NCBI GenBank assembly: GCA_002441445.1
Contig: DJWC01000147.1
Span: 160,027-224,026 of the forward strand
Length of the DNA stretch: 64,000 nt
Source: Pusillimonas sp. UBA6240
Lineage (GTDB): Bacteria > Pseudomonadota > Gammaproteobacteria > Burkholderiales > Burkholderiaceae_B
Reading direction: 5' to 3'
Shown here: in pieces, positions 18,251-27,986 of the stretch
How positions within the stretch are numbered: the first letter of the stretch is position 1
Layout of the letters: each line of letters begins with the position of its first letter
Program-made: the position numbers and the translations under genes
Notes under the pieces: model-generated
What the model saw: the letters and a program-made list of their open reading frames with translations, nothing else
Databases searched by the model: none
Told to the model about the DNA's origin: nothing

Positions 18251-19030
18251 ATGATTTCTGACGAGATAGCTTCATTTGCTCTGGAAGGGAAGCTGGCACT
18301 GGTTACGGGAGCCTCAAGCGGCATTGGCCGGCACCTGGCCGGCGTGCTTGCACGCGCCGGTGCTTCGGTCGTCCTCGCGGCGCGGCGGGAGCCAGTAGTG
18401 ACCGAAGAAGCAGGCCGCCTTAACGAGCAGGGGGGAAAAGCGGCGGGTATAGCCATGGATGTAACACAGGCTGAGTCCATCGATGCCGCTTTCGAGCAGA
18501 TCCGCTCCTCGCTTGGCCGCTATCCGGACATACTGGTCAATTGCGCAGGGGTGGCGTTGCTCAAACCGTTCCTGGAGCAAACAGTCGAAGAGCTCGATGC
18601 CGTGATTGGGACCAACCTGCGAGGCGCGTTTCTGGTCGCGCAGCGTGCCGCCAGGTGCATGGCGGATCAGGGCGGCGGCTCCATAGTCAACGTGGCCTCC
18701 ACGGCCGGATTGCGGCCCGGCGGCATGTTGTCCAGCTACGGGGCCACCAAAGCCGGGCTCATTCACTTGTCCAAGGTCATGGCCTACGAGCTCGCGCGCA
18801 AGAATGTGCGTGTCAATGCGCTATGTCCCGGCAATATCGAAACGCAGATGCATCGCGAATTCGAGGACGCGGGCTTTGCGCAAGCCCTGCTCAAACGGAT
18901 CCCACAGCGCCGCTTTGGGCAATGCAGTGATCTGGCGGGCGCCACGTTACTGCTCGCCTCCGATGCCGGCGCTTACATGACCGGTACCGTTTTGACCGTC
19001 GATGGCGGGCAAATCGTCAACTCCATTTGA
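18251..19030 (+). CDS. Short-chain dehydrogenase/reductase
   Basis: This 259-residue classical SDR is started at ATG 18251 (MISDEIASF), preceded by AAAAGGCGAC; ATG 18230 and an earlier start are possible but lengthen the tail beyond the family norm. TGASSGIG (cofactor loop), NCAG-like VNCAGVA, catalytic Ser in VNVASTAG and the YGATK Tyr/Lys pair are all present, and the C terminus ends TGTVLTVDGGQ. It probably oxidises or reduces a hydroxyacyl intermediate of the cluster. Its stop is next to the acyl-CoA dehydrogenase gene. Confidence 0.9.
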   Translation: MISDEIASFALEGKLALVTGASSGIGRHLAGVLARAGASVVLAARREPVVTEEAGRLNEQGGKAAGIAMDVTQAESIDAAFEQIRSSLGRYPDILVNCAGVALLKPFLEQTVEELDAVIGTNLRGAFLVAQRAARCMADQGGGSIVNVASTAGLRPGGMLSSYGATKAGLIHLSKVMAYELARKNVRVNALCPGNIETQMHREFEDAGFAQALLKRIPQRRFGQCSDLAGATLLLASDAGAYMTGTVLTVDGGQIVNSI

Positions 19031-19071
19031 TTGCAGGGTCGAGGCTGATTGTGAGAGAAACGCTTGAATTC

Positions 19072-20856
19072 ATGATGTATGAATGGCTCAAGGTGGAGGA
19101 TCTGACCCAGCGGGAGCGCTATGCGGCGCATACCAGGGAAACCTTCGATTCGGTATTGGATCTAAGCGAACGTATCGCCACCGAAAAATTCCACCCCTTG
19201 AATCGTCTGGTGGATATACAGGAGCCGGAGTTCGACAATGGAAGAGTGCGCCTGCCGCAGGGGGTGAAAGAAGCCATCAAGGCTTATGCGGATTCCGGTT
19301 TGCTGGCGGCCGGCCACGATAACGAGGTCGGCGGCATGCAGCTTCCTTACGTTGTCGATATGGCGGCCAATACCTTCTTCTCTTTGAACAGCATCGGTCT
19401 GGCCGCCTTCGGCATGCTCACGTACGCCAACGCCAATTTGCTGATGGCGCACGGCACCGACGCACAGAAAAAGGCGTTTGCCCTGCCGCAAATCGAAGGG
19501 CGCTATTTTGGCACCATGTGCTTGAGCGAGCCGGTGGCGGGGTCGAGCCTCGGCGATCTTGTTACCAAAGCGTTGCCTGACGGAGTGGATTATGAAGCAT
19601 GCCCATTGGGGCCGCGTTACCTCATCAAAGGCAGCAAGATGTGGATCTCGGGCGCCGAGCACGACCTGTGCGAAAACATCGTGCATCTCGTCCTGGCCAA
19701 GATTCCCAATGAGAACGGGCAGTTGCCGGCAGGCCCCGGGGGCATTTCATTGTTCATCGTTCCGAAGCTTCTAATCACATCGGAAAGTGCTCTGACGGAA
19801 AGCAGAAACGATGTCGTACTGGCGGGTCTGAACCACAAGCTCGGATATCGAGGCATCCCGAATACTTTACTGAGTTTTGGCGAAAACAGTGGCGCAATCG
19901 GCTATCGGGTAGGCCAGCCCGGGCAAGGCTTGCCGCTCATGTTCCATATGATGAACGAAGCGCGAATCAATATCGGCATGGGCGCAACAATGTTGGGCTA
20001 TGCAGGCTATGAGGCCTCGCTCGCTTACGCACATGAACGCCGCCAGGGGCGCCTGCGCAGCAGTGGGGGCCGAAAGCCGGATGGGGGGCAGGTCAGGCTG
20101 ATAGAGCATCCCGACGTTCGGCGCATGTTGCTGGCGCAGAAATCTTTAAGCGACAGTGGCTTGGCTTTGGCGCTGTATTGTGCCCGTCTGGTGGATGAAA
20201 AACGTACAGGCGACTCAGCGCAACAGGAGTGCGCCAGTCTGATGCTCGAGTTGCTCACGCCCGTGGCCAAAAGCTGGGCCAGCGAATGGTGTCTTGAAGC
20301 GAATAGCCTAGCCATTCAAGTGCTGGGGGGGTATGGCTACACTCGGGACTTTCCCGTGGAGCAATATTGGCGGGATAACCGCCTGAATATGATTCATGAG
20401 GGTACGCACGGCATACAGGCGATCGATTTGCTGGGAAGGAAGGTTCGCCAGCACGATGGACGGGCCTATGCCTTATGGGTCGATGAGCTGCGGCACACTC
20501 TCGCCCAGGCCAGCGCACATCAGGAATTGGCGCCGTATGCAGAAGCCTTGGCGAGTTGCCTAAGCCGGTTGTCCGATGCGACGCGCAAGGCGCAACGGCC
20601 CGAATACGCGGAACGGGCATTGGCCAACGCCGTACCTTATATGCAGGCTTTCGGCCATATCGTGGTGGCTTGGTTATGGCTCCAGATTCTATTGGCAGCG
20701 CTGGAATCTTCGGCTGCCAGACCTGAGTTTGTTGAGGGAAAGCGAATGGCGATGCGCTATTTCTTTGCCTATGAGCTTCCCAAGACTGCAATGTGGCTGG
20801 ATCTGATTCTGAACGGTGATGACACCGTATTGGCCATGCAGGCCGATTGGTTTTAA
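19072..20856 (+). CDS. Acyl-CoA dehydrogenase, long form with C-terminal extension
   Basis: The protein has 594 residues when started at ATG 19072 (MMYEWLKVEDL); the frame is open back to a TTG at 19027 and a GTG at 19051, so the start is not certain. The long chain, the TMCLSEPVAGSSLGDL flavin segment and the catalytic Glu in IHEGTHGIQAIDLLGRK match the 590-600 residue acyl-CoA dehydrogenases with an extra C-terminal domain (the DmdC-like group). These flavoenzymes put a C=C bond next to the thioester. This supplies the first beta-oxidation step for the CoA ester made upstream. Confidence 0.9.
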   Translation: MMYEWLKVEDLTQRERYAAHTRETFDSVLDLSERIATEKFHPLNRLVDIQEPEFDNGRVRLPQGVKEAIKAYADSGLLAAGHDNEVGGMQLPYVVDMAANTFFSLNSIGLAAFGMLTYANANLLMAHGTDAQKKAFALPQIEGRYFGTMCLSEPVAGSSLGDLVTKALPDGVDYEACPLGPRYLIKGSKMWISGAEHDLCENIVHLVLAKIPNENGQLPAGPGGISLFIVPKLLITSESALTESRNDVVLAGLNHKLGYRGIPNTLLSFGENSGAIGYRVGQPGQGLPLMFHMMNEARINIGMGATMLGYAGYEASLAYAHERRQGRLRSSGGRKPDGGQVRLIEHPDVRRMLLAQKSLSDSGLALALYCARLVDEKRTGDSAQQECASLMLELLTPVAKSWASEWCLEANSLAIQVLGGYGYTRDFPVEQYWRDNRLNMIHEGTHGIQAIDLLGRKVRQHDGRAYALWVDELRHTLAQASAHQELAPYAEALASCLSRLSDATRKAQRPEYAERALANAVPYMQAFGHIVVAWLWLQILLAALESSAARPEFVEGKRMAMRYFFAYELPKTAMWLDLILNGDDTVLAMQADWF

Positions 20857-20881
20857 CGGAATGGAGTGGGGACAGAACCTT

Positions 20882-22963
20882 ATGTCTGAGCTTGTAAGCT
20901 ACGCCAATAATGACGGCATTGGCGTCATCACCATCGATAACCCTCCGGTCAATGCCTCGTCGCAGCGGGTTCGCCAGGCATTGGCGCCGATTCTGGCGCG
21001 TATTGCGCAAGCCGGCGATGTAAAGGCCGTATTGCTGCGTTGTGAGGGCCGTACTTTCATGGCGGGCGCCGATATACGTGAATTCGACGCGGTCGATATT
21101 CCATTACCCGATCCCAATGAAATACACAGCTTGCTGGAATCCCTCGCCGTTCCCGCTATTGCCGTCTTGCATGGATCGGTGCTGGGCGGCGGACTGGAGT
21201 TGGCCCTGGCGTGTCATTACCGTGTCGCCCAGGGTTCGACGCAGTTGGGCCTACCAGAGGTTACGCTGGGCCTATTGCCTGGGGCGGGGGGAACCCAGCG
21301 CTTGCCGCGGCTTATTGGCGTCTGCAACGCATTGGACATGATCTTGACCGGCAAGCCGATATCGGCCGGGAGAGCGCTGCAAATCGGCTTGGTGGACGAA
21401 ATTTTCGACGCCGATCTCGACATACATGCGATGGAATTTGCCCGCCTTGTCGCCGATGGCGACATGCACGCGAGGATACTCAAAGATCGCCCTCTTGAGC
21501 TCGGACAAGAAGACAGCACGGCCATGTCAAGGTGGCTGGATAGCTTGCCGCCGAAGGATAGGGGTGGCCATGGCGCCCGCGCTTGCCTGCAGGCTGTAAA
21601 GATGGCGGCGGAGCTGTCGTTCGACCAAGGTCTGGCATTCGAGCGCGCATCGTTTCTGGAGTGCAAGGCTTCTATAGAATCCAAAGCATTGCGGCATGCA
21701 TTCTTTGCCGAGCGGGAAGCTGCAAAGATTCCTGATTTGCCTGAAGGGCTGGCGCTTCGTCCCGTTACATCCGTGGGGATAGTGGGCGCGGGCACGATGG
21801 GTATCGGAATCGCCATGAGTTTCGCCAGCGCTGGCATACCTGTGGTATTGCATGACCTTAGTGTCGAGACCCTGGCCCGCGCCAAAGAGACGATACGAAG
21901 AACCTATGGCGCCTCGGTCGATAAAGGCCGCATCAGCGCACAGGATGCCGAACGCTTTTGTAATTTGCTGCGTACAGAAGCCAATGACATGTCATTAGCC
22001 TCCTGCGACCTGATCATAGAGGCGGCTTTCGAGAGTCTCGAAATCAAGCAAGGAATTTTCAAGAGGCTCGGAAAAGTTGCAAAGTCTGGCGCTATTCTTG
22101 CCAGCAACACATCGTCGCTCGATGTGAACAAGCTCGCCCAGGCTTCTGGAAGGGCTGCCGATGTTCTGGGCATGCATTTTTTCAGCCCGGCCAACATCAT
22201 GCGCTTGCTGGAAGTGGTACGCGCCGATCTGACGGCGCCGGATGTCTTGGCTACCGTCATGCGTCTCGGAAAAATTATCGGCAAAGTTCCTGTCGTTTCA
22301 GGCGTATGTTTTGGCTTCATCGGTAATCGCATGCTGGAAGACTATTTGCGTGAAACCGAGTTTCTGATTCTCGAAGGCGCATCGCCGGCATTCATCGACA
22401 AGGCGCTGGAAGACTTCGGCATGGCGATGGGGCCTTGCCGCATGATCGATATGGCCGGCGTCGATGTTGCGGCGAAAGTGGTTATCGAACAAAAGAAAGC
22501 GGGCGCTTTGCCTGATGATCCGGCATATCGGCTAGTCGTGCAGAAACTGCATGAAATAGGCCGTTTCGGGCAAAAAACCGGACGCGGTTATTACCGTTAT
22601 GAAGGCCGAAAACCCGTGGAAGACGCCGATGTGGAACCGCTCTTCGCCGAGTTGGCTGCTACACATGGCATTGAGCGGCGCAATGACATTACAGCGCAGG
22701 AAGTCGTGCAGCGCTGCTTGTACCCCCTGATTACCGAGGGCTACCGGATTCTAGAAGAGGGCATTGCCTATCGTGCGGGCGACATCGATGTAGTGTGGCT
22801 CAGCGGATATGGCTTCCCCGCTTACCGTGGCGGCCCGATGTTCTATGCGCGGACGCTGGGCGAGGCCGAACTGGCCAAGCGCATCACTTCTTACGCAACG
22901 AAGCGAGGCAACCCCTTTGGTTACTGGGACATACCAGAGTCTTTGTCAGAGGCCGGGCGCTAG
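20882..22963 (+). CDS. Bifunctional enoyl-CoA hydratase / 3-hydroxyacyl-CoA dehydrogenase
   Basis: The 693-residue fusion starts at ATG 20882. The crotonase domain (about 1-190) has MAGADIREF for the oxyanion hole and both catalytic glutamates, in GGGLELALACHY and LPEVTLGLLPGAGGTQ. The dehydrogenase part begins near residue 298 with VGIVGAGTMGIGIAMSFA (NAD loop) and ends with the paired C-terminal helices (GFIGNRML, GYGFPAYRGGPM). It is an FadB/FadJ-like monofunctional-chain fusion carrying out two successive beta-oxidation steps. Its partner thiolase follows 60 bases downstream. Confidence 0.92.
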   Translation: MSELVSYANNDGIGVITIDNPPVNASSQRVRQALAPILARIAQAGDVKAVLLRCEGRTFMAGADIREFDAVDIPLPDPNEIHSLLESLAVPAIAVLHGSVLGGGLELALACHYRVAQGSTQLGLPEVTLGLLPGAGGTQRLPRLIGVCNALDMILTGKPISAGRALQIGLVDEIFDADLDIHAMEFARLVADGDMHARILKDRPLELGQEDSTAMSRWLDSLPPKDRGGHGARACLQAVKMAAELSFDQGLAFERASFLECKASIESKALRHAFFAEREAAKIPDLPEGLALRPVTSVGIVGAGTMGIGIAMSFASAGIPVVLHDLSVETLARAKETIRRTYGASVDKGRISAQDAERFCNLLRTEANDMSLASCDLIIEAAFESLEIKQGIFKRLGKVAKSGAILASNTSSLDVNKLAQASGRAADVLGMHFFSPANIMRLLEVVRADLTAPDVLATVMRLGKIIGKVPVVSGVCFGFIGNRMLEDYLRETEFLILEGASPAFIDKALEDFGMAMGPCRMIDMAGVDVAAKVVIEQKKAGALPDDPAYRLVVQKLHEIGRFGQKTGRGYYRYEGRKPVEDADVEPLFAELAATHGIERRNDITAQEVVQRCLYPLITEGYRILEEGIAYRAGDIDVVWLSGYGFPAYRGGPMFYARTLGEAELAKRITSYATKRGNPFGYWDIPESLSEAGR

Positions 22964-23023
22964 AAAAAATGCGCGGGACCCAAGACACGGCCATATTTTT
23001 ATCATGATTTTCAAGGACTACAC

Positions 23024-24208
23024 ATGGAAGAAGCGGTAATTGTTTCTACGGCGAGAACCCCTATCGGTAAAGCGTTTCGAGGTGCTTTCAATAATGCCAA
23101 GTCGCCGACCTTGATGGCATACGCTTTGAAACATGCCATTGATCGCGCTCGTATCGATCCGGAACGGATTGATGATGTTATCGTCGGTACGGTGCTGGGT
23201 GCAGGTACGTCGGGATGGAACATAGCCCGGCAATCTGTATTTGCAGCCAATCTGCCGGTATCGATCAGCGCGCAGACCATAGACCGGCAGTGCGCATCCG
23301 GACTGATGGCGATTGCCACCGCGGCCAAGCAAATCATGGTGGATGGCATGGACGTTGTCGTTGCGGGGGGCCAGGAAAATATCTCCATCGTGCAGAATCG
23401 CTATTATGAATGGGCCAATGCGGAGCAGGATGAGCTTGTGCTTAAGCACGTGCCCAATTCATATATGCCCATGCTGAACACGGCCGAGTATATCTGCCAT
23501 AAATACAATATATCCCGCGAGGCGCAGGACGAGTATTCGCTGCAGTCTCAATTGCGGACCGCGAGCGCGCAGCAAGAAGGCCGTTTCGCCAATGAGATCG
23601 TGCCGATGACGGTCGAGATGCTGGTAAAGGACAAGGCGACCGGCCAGACGTCATTGAAATCGGTTACCCTGGAACAGGACGAAGGTAATCGCCCCAGTAC
23701 TACGCTCGAGTCCCTGGCTGCCTTGCGGCCGGTCATAGACGGCGGTGTGATCACGGCAGGCAACGCCAGCCAGTTATCCGACGGCGCCAGCGCTTGCGTG
23801 CTGGTCAGCGCAAGCCTGGCCGAGCGAGAAGGGCTGACGCCCATGGGCATCTATCGCGGCATGGCTGTTGCCGGGAATGCTCCCGAGGAAATGGGCTTGG
23901 GACCCATCTATGCCGTTCCTAAGTTGTTGAAAAAGCACGGCCTGAAAGTGCAGGACATTGGCTTGTGGGAGCTGAATGAGGCGTTCGCTTGCCAGGCGCT
24001 GTATTGCCGCGACAAGCTGGGCATCGATCCGGACCTTTTTAACGTCGACGGCGGCAGCATATCCATAGGCCATCCCTATGGCATGACAGGCGCGCGCCTG
24101 ACTGGCCATATTCTGATCGAGGCCAAGCGCCGGGGTGCGCGTTATGCGGTGGTTACGATGTGCGTGGGCGGCGGCATGGGTGCGGCTGCCCTGTTCGAAG
24201 TAGTTTAA
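23024..24208 (+). CDS. Acetyl-CoA acyltransferase (thiolase)
   Basis: The 394-residue thiolase has the nucleophilic Cys90 in DRQCASGL, NEAFA, His350 in GHPYGMTGAR and Cys380 in CVGGGMGAA, so all catalytic residues are present. It starts at ATG 23024 after an AAGGAC site. It performs the final thiolytic cleavage and closes the plus-strand pathway, ending 25 bases from the convergent GntR gene. Confidence 0.93.
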   Translation: MEEAVIVSTARTPIGKAFRGAFNNAKSPTLMAYALKHAIDRARIDPERIDDVIVGTVLGAGTSGWNIARQSVFAANLPVSISAQTIDRQCASGLMAIATAAKQIMVDGMDVVVAGGQENISIVQNRYYEWANAEQDELVLKHVPNSYMPMLNTAEYICHKYNISREAQDEYSLQSQLRTASAQQEGRFANEIVPMTVEMLVKDKATGQTSLKSVTLEQDEGNRPSTTLESLAALRPVIDGGVITAGNASQLSDGASACVLVSASLAEREGLTPMGIYRGMAVAGNAPEEMGLGPIYAVPKLLKKHGLKVQDIGLWELNEAFACQALYCRDKLGIDPDLFNVDGGSISIGHPYGMTGARLTGHILIEAKRRGARYAVVTMCVGGGMGAAALFEVV

Positions 24209-24233
24209 GGCCCCAAGCGCCGCAGACGGAAGC

Positions 24234-24902
24234 CTACCCTCGCACACGCTTCATCACATAATCGCCCAGGTTGCGGAAGTGTGTCGCCAGGGCTTGTTTT
24301 GCGGCTTCGGTATCGCCGGCTTCCAAGGCGTCCAGTATCGCCAGGTGTTCTTCGCGGTCGTCATCCACGCGGCCGAATGGGTCCATGAGCTCGAACAGCC
24401 GGTTGCTGACGCGTGCTTGCGCGATGAGCCGCGCAAGCACGATATTGCCCGAGGCTTCGGGGCACAGCATGTGTAGCATGTCGTCGACCTGCCAGTGGAT
24501 GGGCTCTTGGTAATTGGTATCCTTGAGCGCTTCAATTCTTTCGCGCAGGTCCGCGATCTTTCCCATGGATATCTTGCCGATCGCCAATTCTATGGCCTTG
24601 CTTTCCAGCCATTCGCGGACTTGCAGGCTCTGGAAATGCTCGGATGCTTTTACCGTGCGCACCGAATATGACCTGGCCCCCGCGCGTACCAGCAAGCCTT
24701 CTCCCTCGAGCCGGACCAGCGCTTCACGCATCGGGGTGCGTGAAATATTGAGCTCTTCGGCGAGCCGCCCCTCAACGACCGCTGAACCGCCGGGCAATTC
24801 GCGTTGCAGAATGAGCTGCCGTATGGTCTGGTATGCGAGGTCGCCGAGGTTGATGGGCGTCGGCTCGGCGGGCAAGCGCTTCATGGATCGCATGGTTTTC
24901 AT
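24234..24902 (-). CDS. GntR-family regulator with FCD domain
   Basis: The 222-residue protein has a GntR winged helix (about residues 20-80: LAYQTIRQLIL, RLAEELNISRTPMREALVRLE) and an all-helical FCD ligand domain. Candidate FCD metal ligands are the Asp and His in VDDMLH, the His in EEHLAIL and the His in ATHFRNLG. It is the last gene of the six-gene minus operon and overlaps the EamA gene by an ATGA. The palindrome at 28935-28962, with a GTATAC core, is of the type bound by FCD-GntR proteins and lies at the head of this operon, so autoregulation plus control of the divergent unit is likely. Confidence 0.92.
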   Translation of the reverse strand: MKTMRSMKRLPAEPTPINLGDLAYQTIRQLILQRELPGGSAVVEGRLAEELNISRTPMREALVRLEGEGLLVRAGARSYSVRTVKASEHFQSLQVREWLESKAIELAIGKISMGKIADLRERIEALKDTNYQEPIHWQVDDMLHMLCPEASGNIVLARLIAQARVSNRLFELMDPFGRVDDDREEHLAILDALEAGDTEAAKQALATHFRNLGDYVMKRVRG

Positions 24903-25792
24903 GTTTTATCTGGGGCCGTCTGGCTACGTTTCTGGACACTTTCTATGATTAGCAGGCCGCCGCCGATGACGATGCAGGCTCCGATTATGGCGACGGGGTC
25001 GAACGACGTATTAAAAACGAAAATATCAATTATGCCCGCCCAAACTATTTGTACATAGACAAAAGGCGACAGGACCGAGGCGGCGGCGCCGGTGTAGGCC
25101 CAGATGAGCAGGAAATGGCCGGCTGTGCCAAGCGTCCCGAGCACGCCCATCAGCGCCCAGGTAGAGGCCGGCATGGGGGTATAAGCCCACGGCAGAGCCA
25201 GGGTGGTGACGAGAGTGCCGCCCAGTGTTACATAAAACAGCGAGGTCAAAGGGCTGTCGCGGCGGCCCACCATGCGTGTAAGGACCTGGTATAGCGCATA
25301 GAACGTGGCCGCGCCCAACGGAAGGAGCATGGCCCATTGCCAGTCGGACGCGCCCGGGCGCATGATGATCAGCACCCCGGCAAATCCCATCAAGGCGCCC
25401 GTTATCTGCTTGCGCGTTATCTGCTCCTTCAAGAAGCGCGAAGCCGCGGCCAGGACGATGAACGGCGACACATAGGATATCGCATAGGACAAGGCCACCG
25501 GCAGCACTTTGACGGCCTGGAACATGCAGCCCGTGGCGCCTACCAGCAATACGCCCCGGGCCAACTGCAGCCCTAGGCTGCTGGTGGACACCGTTTGGCT
25601 GACGCCGGCAAAAAGCATGGCAAGAACGACCAGCACCAGGCTGCCCGCGTATCTTCCCCAGACCACAAGCGCAGGCGACAGGGATCCCATCACCATCACT
25701 TTGGCCAGCGAGTCGAGCGCCACGAAAAACACCGTCGCCACGATGTACAGGGCAATGCTGCGCAAAATGGGATTTCGGGCGCCTGCGGCCAT
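24899..25792 (-). CDS. EamA/DMT-family transporter
   Basis: The 297-residue protein has ten hydrophobic helices in two homologous EamA halves (about residues 10-145 and 155-285), each opening with a GALMGFAGV-type or WALMGVLG-type turn. Members export amino acids or metabolites. It follows the ABC ATPase gene by 13 bases and overlaps the GntR gene by 4. An importer and a probable exporter in one operon suggest removal of a by-product or excess amino compound. Confidence 0.88.
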   Translation of the reverse strand: MAAGARNPILRSIALYIVATVFFVALDSLAKVMVMGSLSPALVVWGRYAGSLVLVVLAMLFAGVSQTVSTSSLGLQLARGVLLVGATGCMFQAVKVLPVALSYAISYVSPFIVLAAASRFLKEQITRKQITGALMGFAGVLIIMRPGASDWQWAMLLPLGAATFYALYQVLTRMVGRRDSPLTSLFYVTLGGTLVTTLALPWAYTPMPASTWALMGVLGTLGTAGHFLLIWAYTGAAASVLSPFVYVQIVWAGIIDIFVFNTSFDPVAIIGACIVIGGGLLIIESVQKRSQTAPDKT

Positions 25793-25805
25793 AAAGACTC
25801 CGGGT

Positions 25806-26543
25806 TCAATGACGCAGGATTTTCCCTACGAAGTCCTTGGTGCGCTGCTGTGTCGGCCTGTCGAAGATTTGCTCCGGCGTCCCCACTTCGACGACGTGGC
25901 CGCCGGCCATGAAGACCACCTTGGCGGACACCTCGCGTACGAATGCCATTTCATGGGATACGATGAACATGGTCATGCCTTGCGACGCCATGAGGCGCAC
26001 GACATCCAGTACCTCGTTGACGAGCTCGGGGTCCAGGGCGGCGGTGACCTCATCCAGCAGAATGATGTCGGGGCGCAAAGCCAGGGCGCGCGCGATGGCG
26101 ACGCGTTGCTTCTGGCCGCCGGACAGCTCGTCGGGGTAGGCATCGTGCTTGTCGGCCAGCCCGACCCGTTCGAGCAGCTGCGTGGCGTACTCCATGACCT
26201 CTTTTTTAGGACGCCCGCGTATCTTGATCGGCGCGATCGTCACATTCTTCATGACACTCATGTTCTGGAACAGGTTGTACTGCTGGAATACGATGGCCAT
26301 GTGCCGGCGCAGTTCCTGCACCTGCGCCTTGTTGTTATAGTCGATTTTCTTTCCGTCCAGGACGATATGACCGGAAATGGGCGGCAGCAGGCCGGTCAAT
26401 ACGCGAAGCAGGGTGCTCTTGCCGGAGCCGGAAGGGCCGATCAAGCTGATGGTTTCGCCCTTTTCGACCGCCATGTTGATGTCTTCGAGCACGGTCTGGC
26501 CGCCATAAGAGGCCTTCAGATTAACGATTTCTAGCTGGGGCAA
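25806..26543 (-). CDS. Polar amino acid ABC transporter ATP-binding protein
   Basis: The 245-residue ATPase is started at TTG 26543 because GGAG lies 7 bases upstream on its strand; the longer TTG start at 26576 has no ribosome site and adds unlikely residues. Walker A GPSGSGKST, Q-loop VFQQYNLFQNMSV, signature LSGGQKQRVAIARAL and Walker B IILLDEVTAALDPEL are those of the HisP/GlnQ group. It overlaps the end of the permease gene by 23 bases. It powers the importer formed by the two permeases and the receptor at 28026. Confidence 0.9.
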   Translation of the reverse strand: MPQLEIVNLKASYGGQTVLEDINMAVEKGETISLIGPSGSGKSTLLRVLTGLLPPISGHIVLDGKKIDYNNKAQVQELRRHMAIVFQQYNLFQNMSVMKNVTIAPIKIRGRPKKEVMEYATQLLERVGLADKHDAYPDELSGGQKQRVAIARALALRPDIILLDEVTAALDPELVNEVLDVVRLMASQGMTMFIVSHEMAFVREVSAKVVFMAGGHVVEVGTPEQIFDRPTQQRTKDFVGKILRH

Positions 26544-27210
26544 GTTTTTTCTCCAGTCGCTGGCCGAACTTTGCAAGGGGATAGGACAGCGAAAAGTACA
26601 GGACGAGGATGGTTCCGAAAACGAGAGTCGCTGAAAAACCCTTGTTGTTCATCACTTTGCCGGCGTAGGTCAGTTCCAGTACGCCAATCTGGGATGCCAG
26701 CGCCGTATCCTTGATGAAGAGAATGAAAAAGCTGAATACCGGGGGCAGGATGACCTTCCATGCCTGCGGCACTACGACATAGCGCAGGGTCTGGAGGTAG
26801 GAAAAATTCATGGCATATGCCGCATCCCACTGATTGTCGTGCACCGACTCGAATCCGCTGCGCACGATTTCCGCAATGAACGCGGTGCCGATCACACAGA
26901 CAGTGACCAGCGCCACGCTGAACATGGGCAGATCCCAGTTCAAGGCCTGGAACACGAAGAATGCCAGCATCAGTGTCACCAGGAAGGGGATCCGGCGGAA
27001 CATCTCGGTGTATATGATCAGGGCCGCCCTTAAAGGCATCAGGATGCGCGAAGTCGTATTGCGTCCAACGGCGATCAGGAAGCCCAGAACCGATCCGATG
27101 ATGCATCCCAGGGCCGAGAGCAGGAAGGTCGCGAACAGCGCTTTCAGCAGAAAGACGATGTTGTAGTACGTAAAAAACCGTGGGATTTCATTCAGTAGTG
27201 TTTCCAGCAT
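26521..27210 (-). CDS. Polar amino acid ABC transporter permease
   Basis: This 229-residue permease has five membrane helices and the ATPase-contacting EAA loop, here IVRSGFESVHDNQWDAAYAMN followed by RYVVVPQAWK. This is the HisM/GlnP type. Its start shares one base with the stop of the preceding permease gene (TGATG-type junction at 27210), so translation is coupled. Confidence 0.9.
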   Translation of the reverse strand: MLETLLNEIPRFFTYYNIVFLLKALFATFLLSALGCIIGSVLGFLIAVGRNTTSRILMPLRAALIIYTEMFRRIPFLVTLMLAFFVFQALNWDLPMFSVALVTVCVIGTAFIAEIVRSGFESVHDNQWDAAYAMNFSYLQTLRYVVVPQAWKVILPPVFSFFILFIKDTALASQIGVLELTYAGKVMNNKGFSATLVFGTILVLYFSLSYPLAKFGQRLEKKLAPARNR

Positions 27211-27878
27211 CAGAAGAGCCTCATCTTTGCGCGGAACCCGTAGCTGCCTATCAGGGCGAGTGAAAGCGTCGCCAGGAAGGTAATCGCGATGTACACGCCC
27301 GCGGTCACCGTGAATATTTCAACGGACCTGAACGTTTCCGAGTTGATGTTGAAGGCGCGTCCGGTCAGCTCTTCAAGTCCGAAGATGGCCGCCATGGATG
27401 TGCCCAGTGTCATGATGATGTACTGGTTCGACAGGGGCGGGAAAAGCACCTTGATTATGTGGGGGACTATCACGTAACGAATGGACTGGATACGCGAAAA
27501 TCCCATGGTTTCGGCCGCTTCCATCTCGGTCACTTGAACCGACTCGAAGCCCGCGCGCTGGATTTCCGCCAGGTAGGCGCCGGCGTTCAGCGTCATGCCG
27601 AGCAGTACGGCCTCGTATGGCGTCATCAGTACGCCGATTTCGGGCAGGGCGAAGAATATGAAATAAATCTGCACCAGTTGCGGCGTGTTCATGAAAAAGC
27701 CGATATACCCGTTCACGCAGCGCCTGGTAACGCGATTGCCGAATGCCTGAAGCGAAGCGAAGATTAGCCCCAGCAGCATGCCGCCCGCAAAGGCCAGGAA
27801 TGCCACCTGCAGACTGATCCAGGCGCCGCCAAGCAAGTAGGGAAAATGGCCCCAGATGGCCGAGAAGTCCAACTGCAT
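27210..27878 (-). CDS. Polar amino acid ABC transporter permease
   Basis: The 222-residue permease is started at ATG 27878 (MQLDFSAIW), with GGAG 8 bases upstream; the frame reaches 27899 without a better site. Five membrane helices and the EAA loop IQRAGFESVQVTEMEAAETMG are present. Together with the next gene it would form the heterodimeric channel for a polar or cyclic amino acid. Confidence 0.9.
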   Translation of the reverse strand: MQLDFSAIWGHFPYLLGGAWISLQVAFLAFAGGMLLGLIFASLQAFGNRVTRRCVNGYIGFFMNTPQLVQIYFIFFALPEIGVLMTPYEAVLLGMTLNAGAYLAEIQRAGFESVQVTEMEAAETMGFSRIQSIRYVIVPHIIKVLFPPLSNQYIIMTLGTSMAAIFGLEELTGRAFNINSETFRSVEIFTVTAGVYIAITFLATLSLALIGSYGFRAKMRLF

Positions 27879-27986
27879 GTTTTTCTCCTGGCAATGCACG
27901 CGCAGCGCGTCTACGCGTGTCGCCTCGTCCGATGCCGGGAACCGGGAAGGCTGTGCAGCGGCCCGACCCGTGCAATGTCTGGCCTC

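Noticed and set aside
25509..26534. Plus-strand frame of 341 codons over the EamA and ABC ATPase genes
   Set aside because: Opposite frame to genes with clear membrane helices and Walker motifs; composition typical of an antisense shadow.
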